Positions 24,090 through 34,397 of a stretch of 64,000 nucleotides of DNA are shown piece after piece. The notes below the pieces were generated by a model that worked only from the letters and a program-made list of their open reading frames with translations, had not been told where the DNA came from and made no database searches. This DNA comes from Micromussa lordhowensis (Eukaryota; Cnidaria; Anthozoa; Scleractinia; Lobophylliidae), in NCBI GenBank assembly GCA_964020085.1, contig OZ026596.1, forward strand, positions 38,120,443-38,184,442. The letters are read 5' to 3'. Positions within the stretch are counted from its first letter, which is position 1, and every line of letters starts with the position of its first letter. A program made the position numbers and the translations under genes.

Positions 24090-26100
24090 TTTATTTGCAC
24101 CTGCATTAAATTAAATATCAAATTACAAAGAGTAATAAAAACAAATACTATAAGGTGCTGGCTGCCCGAAATAACCACCAAGCTAGTAAAAATAGGCAGC
24201 CATCCTTAGGGTTCTAAATGCAGTACTTTTTAATAGAGTCAGGTACTTACAACTTATTAAGGTAACAAATACAACAACACACAAACACACAGACAAAAGC
24301 TAGATTTAAACTAAAAATGCAATGTAGCGAAAATAAGCAGGAAAATAAAGTATGTGAGTAGATTAACTAGTGGAAGAAAGGAAATATATTGTACAGTTAA
24401 TTCAGTTAGTAACTTGCAATAATGTTTGATTTTAGCTTTTTCTTAAACTGTTTAAGTGATAGAAGCTTAATGTTGTCACTGATAGCATTCCAGAACTTAG
24501 CACCTTGATATCTAATATTAAAGATTCCATAGTTTGTTCTTGTTGTAGGCAGAGCATAAGTCATTCTAGAAGAAAGCCTTGCGTTGTAATTATGGGTTTC
24601 TTTTATCGAAGTGAAAAAAACATTAAAATTAGTAGGAAGAAGTTGGTTTTTAAATTTGTACATAAAAATAGCAATGTGAATGGTTACTTCATCAAATAGT
24701 TTGATAACATTCAAATCTTTGAAAAGAGGACTTGTAAGTTCAAAAAAGGTAGAATACTGGTGTAACTCTGGCTAGTTTGAACCGTTCAGGAACAATGCCA
24801 GTTAAGAGCGAGGCATTAAATATTATTTGTAAGTGTTCTGACAGAGCACATTTAAGAATTTTAAGAATTGAAACTGGTATACTAGAAGGACTGCTTTACC
24901 AATGTTTAGGTTTGATATTTCAGTTTCTATTTCCTCAGGAGTAATAGAAGACGAGAAAAAGCTATCTCGAGGGGGAGGTGACATCCATTCGTAGGCAGAA
25001 TTGACAACACTAGGAATAGCACTTGCCAAATCACTGCCAATGTTGGCAAAATAATTGTTAAAAGCACTTGCAATTGATATAGGATCTGTTATTTTGATGT
25101 CGTCCAAAACAACTCTATTTATGGCCTGTCTTTCCTGTGAGGTTGTTCGGATAATTTGCTTTATCCCCTTCCAGATTCTCTTACCATCATTCAAATGTAA
25201 TGAAAAATAGTCATTATAATAATTTCTTTTACTAATTTTAATGAGATGATTTAACTTATTTCTGTAAACCTTGAATTTAGTCTGATAATAAAATGATTTG
25301 GTCTTAAGGAATTTCTTGTAAATCTTATTTTTTATTTTAAGAGGTTCTAATTGCAGAGGTAATCCATGGCTTGGTTTTGAGTTTTAACTCATTTTTGGAC
25401 AATTGTTTTAGTGAAATGTGTACATCAATAAACTCTGATATTTGCTGTAAAAAGTATCAAACATACAGCTTGGATTAGAATTACAGCTGAATAATAAAGC
25501 CCAGTCTATTGATTGGATGTCATTAATTAGGGCTTGCTCATCAAAATTTGAATAATCTCTTCTGAAAATCTTGATATTTTCTGGCAAAAAAGAGAGTTTA
25601 CTGACAACAAGAAAGTTTGGCAAATGGTCAGTTAGATCATAAATTAAATTACCACTAATTGTAAAATGTTCTAGAGAGTTAAAGAAAATATTTTCAATAA
25701 GTGTTGCTGAATGGTCAGTAATCCTGGTTGGTTGCAAAATTTGGGGCTGGAAATATGATGAAACCAAGGTATTTAAAAAATCATTTGTACCAGGATGTGA
25801 CTCAAACTTGAGGAGATCTAAATTGAAATCCCCTAATATGACACATTATTTGCTTTCATGATGAATCTTTTCAGTCAGTGTTTATGTGAGTCATAAAACT
25901 ATCCAAGTTACCATGGGGATGTCTGTATATAATTCCACAGATAGTATTACGTTCAGCATCATTTTGAATTTCAATGCATAAGGATTCATAACCTTCATTA
26001 ACCGAAGAGAGATCTTAACGACAGCTATAGCTTATCCCATTCTTAACAAAAACGCCCACTCCAGTAGTTGCAGTAGTTCCGTCACACAATAAATTATTTT
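24090..26100 (-). pseudogene. CR1-like LINE, internally deleted
   Basis: On the minus strand the upstream part (about 26100-25408) reads as an APE-type endonuclease tail (ITDHSATLIENIFFN, then DHLPNFLVV). Next comes the linker before the RT (25194-24823, with NNYFANIGSDLAS and ITPEEIETEI), and then directly the extreme C-terminus (24714-24406, NYGIFNIRYQGAKFWNAI). The RT palm is missing, so several hundred codons have been deleted. The 3' end is AT-rich and ends near 24090. Several frameshifts are present. Confidence 0.8.
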
Positions 26101-26406
26101 ATATTATGCAACATATCAAATGTTATTTGTCATTACAAATCATACTTCTACTTTTTTTAATTCCCTGAAGGGTATTTACTTAGAAATTTAGCTGCAAGTA
26201 TATTGCATGTAACAGTAACTCGACTCAAAACCACCAGTTAGTTAAAATTAAAACAACAATGTGTAGTTTACTTGGCTCAACAACTAAATATCTCTTGTGT
26301 ACAAACTGGTAAAAGTAACATCTCAGTTTGACATGCCACACTTATCTTACAAAGCTTCCTTGGCTAATCCAGAGGTGGACATCAAGAACAATTATGCACA
26401 AGGTAT

Positions 26407-26649
26407 TTAAGGATTTTGTTTAAGAAATTTTTTTAGTCCTAACATGACACAATACATATTGCAATCAGGATGATTCTCAATAAAATTGGAGATTGCTGTA
26501 AGGGACACATTGCTAGCAGAAAATAACACCTCTTCGCCATCTAGCAACACCTTTGAGGCAATCTCAGGATCAAATAGAATGTGATCACTGCCCTGCATAT
26601 CTACAACCATGATATTTTTATGTGATAGCTCTACTGATAAGCCGGACAC
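26407..26649 (-). pseudogene. Alpha-kinase C-terminal fragment
   Basis: MVVDMQGSDHILFDPEIAS matches the (D-x-Q-G ... L.DP.I) block near the end of atypical alpha-kinases (MHCK/eEF2K type), where the D-x-Q-G residues bind metal and ATP. About 40 residues follow. The kinase N-lobe is absent, so this is a last exon or a relic. The first residues read into the inverted-repeat arm, so the rearrangement that made the arm cut this gene. Confidence 0.5.
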
Positions 26650-26710
26650 CTCTCTATAATGGGCAGTTGGGGCCGGTCCCGATGGAGTCCATTATAGAGA
26701 GAGTTGACTG
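26625..26710. mobile_element. Truncated pogo-like MITE at the arm border
   Basis: Inverse-oriented copy of the MITE at 54421-54602. It ends with GAGAGAGTTGACTG followed by TA, but its other end is missing at 'ctctactgataag'. Confidence 0.75.
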
Positions 26711-27257
26711 TAGTTCAGTTTTTTTACATCTCTCTTTTGTGGGTATACAATACAGATATAGATATTGTTTGACATGGAAAATTATACGGGTTAGTGTTAG
26801 ATATAGACGTTTATATAAATGGATAATTTATAGTTAAGGTTACTGTACCGTTGTTAAGTTGTTAATAAACGTTCTGTTAGCTGGAAAAATACACTGACGT
26901 GTTTTTTTGTTCTTAATTAATCCCTCACTTAAGAGAAAGGGAGAACCTCACCCAGTTGCAACCGCCCCAAGGGGGTGGGGGGTGGAGGTACTCGCAGAAT
27001 ACTTGACAGGGAGTCCTACGGAGCTTGATATTGCGAACCCAAAAAAAATACATGAGCCTGCAATTTTAAGCCCCCCAAAATTACCTGGCACGGACATTTC
27101 CGCCGTTGCATATTCCGCGGCATGCACAGGGAAATACAATGTATTCCACGGAAGTTTCCCGGTATTCACCACGGCCTACAAGTTTTCCCGCCAAAAGCCT
27201 GACAGCGAGCGGCGCCATTTTTTATTCAGCACAGTATTGATTTTGCGTACGATTTAA

Positions 27258-27609
27258 GGCCAAGTAAAAAAATACAAATGTTTCTCGTCCGGATTTCTAT
27301 AAAAAAGAGAGCGGGCGGGCGCTTGTTATTGTTATTTATTATTTCCGATTGATGCTTTTCTTACACAATTGAATGCTTTCTTTAGGGAAAACTTGAAGTT
27401 TTTAGGTCAAATGTTAATCAAATGAAACGTTAGATCTTGATTTAACACAAGTTTGTGTTATTGACCTATCCACTGCGCACCTATCGTACCAAGGATTTAA
27501 AAATTTTAGCCCGAGTTCCAGTTAAAACGCACAAACGTTACTAATAACAAATAATAATAAAAAATGAGGCGGGCGGGGACGAGAAACATTAGTTTTTTTT
27601 TACTTGGCC
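27258..27609. mobile_element. 352-base MITE with GGCCAAGTAAAAA ends
   Basis: Terminal inverted repeats run about 37 bases (GGCCAAGTAAAAAAATAC at the left and its near-complement at the right), with TTAA flanking both sides (27254-27257 and 27610-27613). The subterminal 'tttctcgtcc' and GC-rich 'gagcgggcgggc' are also mirrored. The same element is present in the other arm. Confidence 0.75.
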
Positions 27610-30600
27610 TTAACGAGATAATTACTTCGAATTCAAAATTAATCTCTGAAAAAAACTGATACTGGAAAGGTGAACGTTTTTGCAGACGTCTAGGAATTAG
27701 AGAAATAGCGATGGAAAAATAAGAAACGATAGAAGAAGAAAACAGCTAGAGACTTGTGTCACGTTCATTCAAAACTAATGTTTTGAAGCAAGAATTCTCA
27801 GGAGTAAGCAGTAATCTTTATTTGAGCACGTTCAATTCATCAGCAATTAAAAATACATATTTAACAATACACTACGCTAAAATTATTAAAAAAAATTCAA
27901 ACTATAACTGTATAACTAAAAGCTGTTTTCCGTGAATGCCGTGCGTTCGATTTTAATTTGAAAGGAATAATTCTCAAGGGCATCATCACATGGTCTACAA
28001 TGGGACAACAAACAAACAAAGCTTAAGAGGTCTATTTATCTTAACTGATTGTACCTTAAAGTTGCTGTTTTTATTGACGTGTACTTGTAATTATCCATCA
28101 GGCAGTGTCCAAGTTACACCAGGCCCTCCAACAAAGGTGGCAGCTCACAATTCAACAGTCATATTCCATTGGTAATTTCCTATCTTTCTGTATACAACAA
28201 CACCGCAGATTAACAATCCTTCCAGAAGGTGATCGTCGTCGTGGAAGACAAAGGGTAGCTTCTCTTCTCGTATGAACAATTCTATTACTGACAGGGAATT
28301 TCTGCAAATCACATGTTCTAATCTAAAATTTGTCCTTTTCACAGACCCTGCCACCCCAACTGTACCAAAAAAATTATATGCTATATGCATGGTCTATCGT
28401 CAGTAAAAAATGCAAACAACTCTGACAAGAAGTACTTCAACTGTACACCACAATGTAAAGATGGGGTTCGTCGAGCTGTACGTTTCTCACAGCAGAAGCA
28501 CCGTGAAATAAAAACATTTGAAAACCCAAAATGTGCAGTAAAGATTCTACATTATACAGCATCCAAAACTGATGACATAATATTGAACCACCAAAGCAAG
28601 ATAATTCCAAATGGAGAAGCCACAGGATTCAACTACTCTGCTGATCTGATACCCAGTGGCGTGATTAACAGCATTTCAGCACTCAATAATGTAGCCTCTG
28701 AACAACTCATCAGTATCAAAGCACAAGTGGTAAACATTTCAGCTGTCAAAGTGGTGAAAACTCAAGTTTATTTTCACAATAAACTAAACAAGCTCCTCAA
28801 TAAGCACGCCCCACTAAGGCCAATTTCTAAACGTAGTTTAAGAAAAAATCACAAACCTTGGATAACAAAAGGCATCAGAAGATCAATTAAGATCAAGAAT
28901 TCACTCTATTATTCTGGTGACAGTAAAACCTACAAAATTTATCGTAACAAAATACTGATGCTTACACGAAAAAGTAAAAGGAATTTTTTCCACAACTATT
29001 TCGAAGATAACCTAAATAACATTAAAAAGACTTGGGAAGGTATAAACAATCTTTTAGGTCGCAAACGTAAAGCTATCAAAAATATCACCTCGCTCAAACG
29101 TGTGGGATCTGATCAAATTTCATTCAATTCTTCTGAAATTCCTGACATTATGAATGAGTATTTTTCCTCTATTGGTCATAACCTAGCTTCCAAAATGCCA
29201 AACTCGCAAAAGAAATTTTTTGATTATCTTCCGAAATCACGTAATGCTGATTCTTTCTTTTTTAATCCAGTAACGCAAACTGAAATTGAGTCCGAAATTA
29301 TGAACACTCCATTAAACAAAGCTCATGGATTGTATTCTTTCCCCATTCGCATCTTGCGATCAGCAAGACATATTCTTAGCCATCCCCTATCTGTGCTAAT
29401 CAACAAGTCGGTCGAATATGGAATATATCCCACTAAATTAAAACTTGCTAAAGTTATCCCAGTTCACAAAGGTAATGATGAATCTGACCCGTCCAACTAC
29501 AGACCCATATCACTACTTTCGGTCTTCAACCGAATCTTCGAAAAAATGATGTATACTCGCCTGAAATCATTTCTTGATAAGTTCAGTATTCTCTATGATT
29601 CACAGTATGGATTTCGCGAAAAGCGGTCCACTGAACATGCTATTTTGGAAATCACCAATCAAATCCAAACTAATATGGACAGAAAGTTATACACCTGCGG
29701 AATATTTATTGATCTTCAAAAAGCTTTTGACACAGTCGACCACTCAATACTTTTAAAGAAACTTGACCATTATGGTATACGCGGGATTGTCAATGATTGG
29801 TTTACTTCCTACCTTACTAGTCGTAAGCAAATAACTGGAATTACCCCCTCGAACATATCTAAGAAAGCGACAGTATTATCAGGGGTTCCCCAAGGATCAG
29901 TCTTAGGGCCTTTGCTCTTCCTTGTTTACATAAATGATATTTGTAACAGTTGCAACCAAATGAAGTTTTATCTATTCGCAGACGACACGAATCTTTTATA
30001 TGCAGATAAAAACTTAAAATCCCTGGAATCTACAGTTAACGATGAGCTCTGTAAGCTTTACGACTGGCTAATAGCAAACAAATTATCTCTAAACATCAAA
30101 AAATCTAATTACGTTATTTTTCGACCAAGACAAAAAAAAGTCAAATATGAAGTTAATTTAAAAATATTCAATCATCATACTAACTCTTACACATCTTTGG
30201 AACGTAAAAGTTATGTTAAATACTTAGGCGTGCTTATTGATGAGAATCTCTCCTGGAAACATCATATTTTACATATAGCCTCTAAAATAAGCACATCGAT
30301 TGGTATTATCGCTAGGTTAAGACATTTCGTACCACTTGATACTTTGCAACATATATACAGATCGCTGATTCAACCCTATTTATTATATGGTATAACTGCG
30401 TGGGGCCGAGCAGATAAAACTCACAGAAACAAAATCCTACGTCTACAGAAACGTGCCCTTCGCCTCATGTTTTTTTTGTGATTATAAAACTCATGCAATA
30501 CCCTGCTTCATTTCATCCAGTTTACTACCTCTAGATCTTCTTTACTTCAAGTCAGTTGCCGTCTTAATGTATGACGTCTCAAATAACACATCGCCACCTC

Positions 30601-30969
30601 AAATAAGTAATTTATTTAATTACCAACATAATATTCATTCACATAACACAAGATCATCAACAAGAGGCAACTTCTTTCTCGAATACTCTAGATTAGACAA
30701 GCAAAACATGTCTTTTTCTAGAAACGGTGTTAGAGTCTGGAATAACCTATCTAATGAAATTCGTCAAATGCCTAAAGTGAAATTTAAACGCAACATTCAC
30801 AATATGCTCCTTCAGAAACTCTCGGAGGCGAATGAGTATATTGATCTATTGGATTTGAATATGTCTTGAAAACTAAACTCAGTTCATTCTACTAGCTTTC
30901 TATCTGCATTGTCCTTCCAGCTTCTCATGTAATCTGCCTTATTTCTCCTGAGAATCTTTGTTTTCTGTA

Positions 30970-31215
30970 TTTACCTTATTCTAATGTATTGTACGATAAT
31001 AATTAATTTCACTTAGTATTGTAATTGTATTGTAATTGTAATTTTTCACTTTGTATTTAGTATCCAGCTTATTTTAATGTGTTGTGCGATAATAATTAAT
31101 TCTTTTTAGTATTGTAATTGTATTGTAATTGTTCACTTTGTATTCAGTATTCAGCTTATTCTAATGTATTGTACGATAATAATTAACTCTACTTAGTATT
31201 TTAATTGTAATGTTA
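30970..31215 (+). repeat. Tandem repeat in LINE 3' region
   Basis: Three units of 85-95 bases, each with 'tgtacgataataattaa' (or one-base variants) and 'agtattgtaattgtattg'. AT-rich, non-coding. Confidence 0.8.
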
Positions 31216-31253
31216 ATTGTAATGTTACTGTAATTATTCTATTTAGTGTCAAG

Positions 31254-31296
31254 CCACTGCTCGCCTCGAATAGCTATAGCTAACTGCGAGCAGTGG
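31254..31296 (+). other. 3' stem-loop of the LINE
   Basis: CCACTGCTCGC and GCGAGCAGTGG form a perfect 11-bp stem around a 21-base loop that itself contains the palindrome TAGCTATAGCTA. A 3' hairpin next to a short terminal repeat is the kind of signal CR1/L2-type reverse transcriptases recognise. Confidence 0.75.
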
Positions 31297-32057
31297 TACA
31301 TCAGATTTTGTATTTTTCTTTATTTCTCTTAATAAACTTGAAACTTGAAACTTGATATCAAGGAACACTAAAGAAGCAAGTTTAATAAGAGACGCTACAA
31401 GTTCCATTAAAGTCACTCTCTGGGAATCCTGCACCGAAACCCTGATGCTAAATTCAACACAACTTTTCAAAAACCTAAAAGTAAAAATATCTAGAAATGA
31501 AATGTATTTATACACTGCCAAAGATGTACCATTTCAGTTCACTGAAACATCACCATTTACCCATCCATTAGTGGATGTCAATGCTGAGTTGGCAAGCATG
31601 GTAGCATCAACAATTAATGGAAAAATCATAGGATTCCTACATATAAATAATTCTATTGGTTCCATTTCATGCAAGAAAAAGGTTGTTCCAAACTCAGACA
31701 ACAAGGACCTCGGGAAATGCGAGGATTGTAATTTAATACAAATCATATCATCTTGTGCAACACCGTGGTTCATGCACATATTAGTACAATCTTCAACAAA
31801 CCCAAGTGAGCACTGCATGTTAAGTCTTTTTAACAAACAGGTTGAAGAACTAGTAGCACTTATGAACTTGAATTTAGACCTGAGCAGTGTGAGTGAAACA
31901 GACATCCCACTTGCAATATTAAAAGAAAACAAACCAGTAGCCATCACTTGTGATTCACATTCAAACAAAATAAAATCAATTGCAATTTAACTGTTAAACA
32001 ATATAAAACCGTCAGGTTCCTTCTTACATATGAACAAACATTTGGGAAAACCTGTCC

Positions 32058-32138
<81 letters not shown>
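32058..32138. repeat. (TAA)n microsatellite
   Basis: About 27 copies of a pure trinucleotide, followed by a T-run and the poly(A)-like 3' end of a minus-strand LINE fragment. Confidence 0.95.
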
Positions 32139-32140
<2 letters not shown>

Positions 32141-32278
32141 TTTTTTTTTTTTTTTTAAATAAAACTTTATTAAAACTTCACAATAAATCACTTACAAGTT
32201 AAAAAAGGCTAAAAGAACATTTGAGCAACTATAATAATAATAATATTTTTTTTTAAAATAAAAAAGTATCACTATTTA

Positions 32279-32389
32279 GCTCCTGAATACCTATGTGCTA
32301 AGTTAAAAAAAACGGTCTTCTGTACATAATCGCACAACCTGTAATAATGAGAAGTATGAAATCCCATCATTCAGGTCAGCCACCGGCCA
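32279..32389. repeat. Left arm of a 111-base fold-back
   Basis: Inverse complement of 32688-32799 with almost perfect identity ('cctgaatacctatgtgctaa' against its complement). The right arm belongs to the LINE fragment on the minus strand, so this piece was inverted. Confidence 0.88.
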
Positions 32390-32414
32390 GTGGTACCACT
32401 AAATTTTTAATTTA

Positions 32415-32466
<52 letters not shown>
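32415..32466. repeat. Second (TAA)n microsatellite
   Basis: About 17 trinucleotide copies directly before the 3' end of the minus-strand LINE fragment. Confidence 0.95.
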
Positions 32467-32468
<2 letters not shown>

Positions 32469-33307
32469 CTTTAATAAATACTCCCAAAACGGTTTTTCAG
32501 TACCTATTTACAAATATAAATGAAAACCATATCTAACAAGCTAATATTGTTAAATTCTAACTGTCATTCAATCATTCATTCATTACAAGTTTCAGGGCTT
32601 TCTTAAGGGCCTTTACAGCTGTAGCGTTTCTCAGGTCTTCGTCTAACATGTTCCACAGGAACACTGCTCTATAAGCGAAGGTCCGTTGGCCGGTGGCTGA
32701 CCTGAATGATGGGATTTCATACTTCTCATTATTACAGGTTGTGCGATTATGTACAGAAGACCGTTTTTTTTAACTTAGCACATAGGTATTCAGGAGCTAA
32801 ATTGCTGGCACACTTATAAGTCATAACAGTGTCTCTAAATTTGAGCATCTTACTAACTGGAAGCCAGTTGAGTTCATCAAGTAATGGTGTCAAATGGTCA
32901 TATTTCCGAGTGAAATTCTGAATGAGTTGCAGCTTTTGGATGTTCTTGGATGAGGTATTAGACCATACAGTCAAACAGTAGAGCATTTTGCTAAAGACAA
33001 GAGATATAATAATTAAAACCAAAGTCTGTCTATCAAAGCAGTATTTCACGCGGTTGATCTGAGCCAGTTTAGTCAAGCATGAAGAGACTAAATGAAAAAT
33101 ATGAGTGTCATAGGTAAGGTGTAAATCTATGTATACTCCTAGATCTCTTGCTGATGCGACAGCCATGAGAGTCTTTCCAATAAACGAAACAGTAAAATTA
33201 ACTGGATGTTTACTTATCATTTGCTTGGTGCCGATCAACATGAACTTTGTTTTCTCACGGTTTACTAACAAATCATTTGTGCAACACCAGGTGGCAACAT
33301 TACGCAA
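32467..33307 (-). pseudogene. LINE reverse transcriptase C-terminal fragment
   Basis: The minus frame 33307-32747 starts after the YADD region of the RT (NREKTKFMLIGTKQ, then SARDLGVYIDLHLTYDTHI) and continues into the usual C-terminal block (HLTPLLDELNWLPV, then ASNLAPEYL). The 5' part is missing, and upstream the sequence changes to a minisatellite of about 30 bases near 33380-33470. Below 32747 the 3' untranslated part ends at the microsatellite. Confidence 0.8.
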
Positions 33308-33379
33308 ATTCAGAAAAGGAGCAGTGAAAGAATCGCTCCCTGGGGGACTCCGTGTCCATCACAGAACTGATGACAGAGA

Positions 33380-33475
33380 CAGAGTTATGGTTATGTTAGT
33401 TAGAGTTGTAATGTTGGTTACAGTTATGCTAGTTACAGTTGCAATGTTGGTTACAGTTATAATGTTACAGTTTAT
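33380..33475 (+). repeat. Minisatellite
   Basis: Imperfect copies of 'gttacagttataatgttg' with a period of about 30 bases. Confidence 0.6.
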
Positions 33476-33874
33476 TATATAGTTAAATTTGCTCTGGTGT
33501 ACTAGACGTTTTACATGTAAAATGTTTGCAAAATTGTATTATAAATTTGTTATTTCAATATAATTCTATTACAAATCATTTTGACTTCATTTTCCCTTGC
33601 CTTCTATATTTTCATCCATGTTTTGACATATTTCACACCTCCCCATCCCCCCAACATAGTCCCTCTAGCATCGAATGCACTTTATAATCTGTGATTTAAA
33701 ACTGCTAGTTTTATAAATTACAAATAAAGCATACTGGGAGAAAGGTTCTTTAGAACAGAATCCACTTTGGCCTTTGATTGGACTTCCATTTGACTTTATA
33801 TATTTGCCTCTTGTTACACACTACAAATTACCCGATCCCAATTTCCTGGCTGTAAATCAATAACAAGTACACTT

Positions 33875-34397
33875 CGGTTCTATACGGCGGAAAATTCTCA
33901 TTCAAAGTTCGTTAGAAAGCTTAGGAAATTCTGTTTAGCACAGTATTACTCATTCTGATGCGCCGTAGCGTTAGGCCGAGAAAAAAGTTTTCAAGTGCCA
34001 GTGAAAAAATGTAAACAAAGCCGCTACTCGTCCAGAAGCGTAGGACAGAATAAAATGATAACTTCGGTTCTATGCGGTAGAAAATTCTCATTCAAAGTTC
34101 GTTAGAAAGCTTAACAAATTCTCTTTAACACAGTATTATTCATTCTGCTGCGCCGTAGCGTTAGGGCGAGAAAAATATTTTCCAACTGCCAGTGAAAAAA
34201 TGTAAACAAAGCCGCTAGTCGTTCAGACGCGTAGGGCAGAATAAAATTATAACTTCGACTCTATACGGCGGAAAATTCTCATTCAAAGTTCGTTAGAAAG
34301 CTTAAGAAATTCTCTTTAACACAGTATTATTCTTTCTGATACGCCGTAACGTTAGGGCAAGAAAAATATTTTCGAAGTGGCAGTGAAAAAATGCAAT
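33875..34397. repeat. Array A, left copy (about 187-base units)
   Basis: Almost three units, each with 'ctatacggcggaaaattctc', 'gttcgttagaaagcttaa' and 'gcgccgtagcgttagg'. It matches 43585-44117 nearly exactly, then jumps at 34398 straight into array B. On the right side the same two arrays are 2.84 kb apart. The left copy is therefore a deletion derivative of the right one, or the reverse. Confidence 0.92.

Larger units (their letters stand above)
26625..28262. repeat. Left arm of a large inverted repeat
   Basis: This 1.64-kb arm matches the inverse complement of 52711-54495 at very high identity. The right arm holds about 150 extra bases near 54235-54390. The outer border lies inside a pogo-like MITE that is cut here but complete on the right. 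The inner border lies at the end of 'gtagcttctcttctcg'. A 116-codon ORF is shared by both arms (26907-27257 here) but contains MITE sequence and is unlikely to be a protein. Confidence 0.9.
28771..31351 (+). mobile_element. CR1-like LINE, 5'-truncated, with 3' hairpin and heptamer tail
   Basis: The reading frame to 30481 holds the RT: SNYRPISLLSVFNRIFEK, then GIFIDLQKAFDTVDH (motif A), then SGVPQGSVLGPLLFLVYIND (motif B), then FADDTNLLY (motif C). A one-base shift in a run of eight T (30470-30477) moves the last 138 codons into another frame (30453-30869). The endonuclease is absent. The 3' region holds three tandem 85-95-base units (30970-31210), a hairpin, and ends in CTTGAAACTTGAAACTTGA. 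No clear target duplication was found. Confidence 0.87.
28345..31990 (+). pseudogene. RPA-like OB-fold ssDNA-binding protein, split by a LINE
   Basis: The first part begins after a good acceptor (CCTTTTCACAG|ACCCTGCC) and runs to about 28770 with a beta-rich text (KYFNCTPQC, then RRAVRFS, then QLISIKAQVVNISAVKVVKT). The second part (31352-31990) continues an OB fold (LIRDATSSIKVTLWE, then LKNLKVKIS-like strands). It then carries a zinc-ribbon-like pair, SCKKKVV and about 10 residues later LGKCEDCN, as in the DNA-binding domain C of replication protein A large subunits. A CR1-like LINE of about 2.6 kb separates the halves. RPA-like proteins are known passengers of plant Helitrons, which is notable given the Rep-helicase 8 kb away. 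The stop at 31988-31990 may be natural. Confidence 0.6.

Noticed and set aside
26907..27257. 116-codon frame conserved in both inverted arms, as a possible gene
   Set aside because: Its conservation only reflects the recent arm duplication, it runs up to the edge of a MITE, and it has no protein-like motif.
28345..30481. Treating the 698-codon frame at 28385-30481 as one natural protein
   Set aside because: The first 130 codons belong to the RPA-like gene and the rest is a LINE RT whose 5' part is missing; the in-frame join is accidental.
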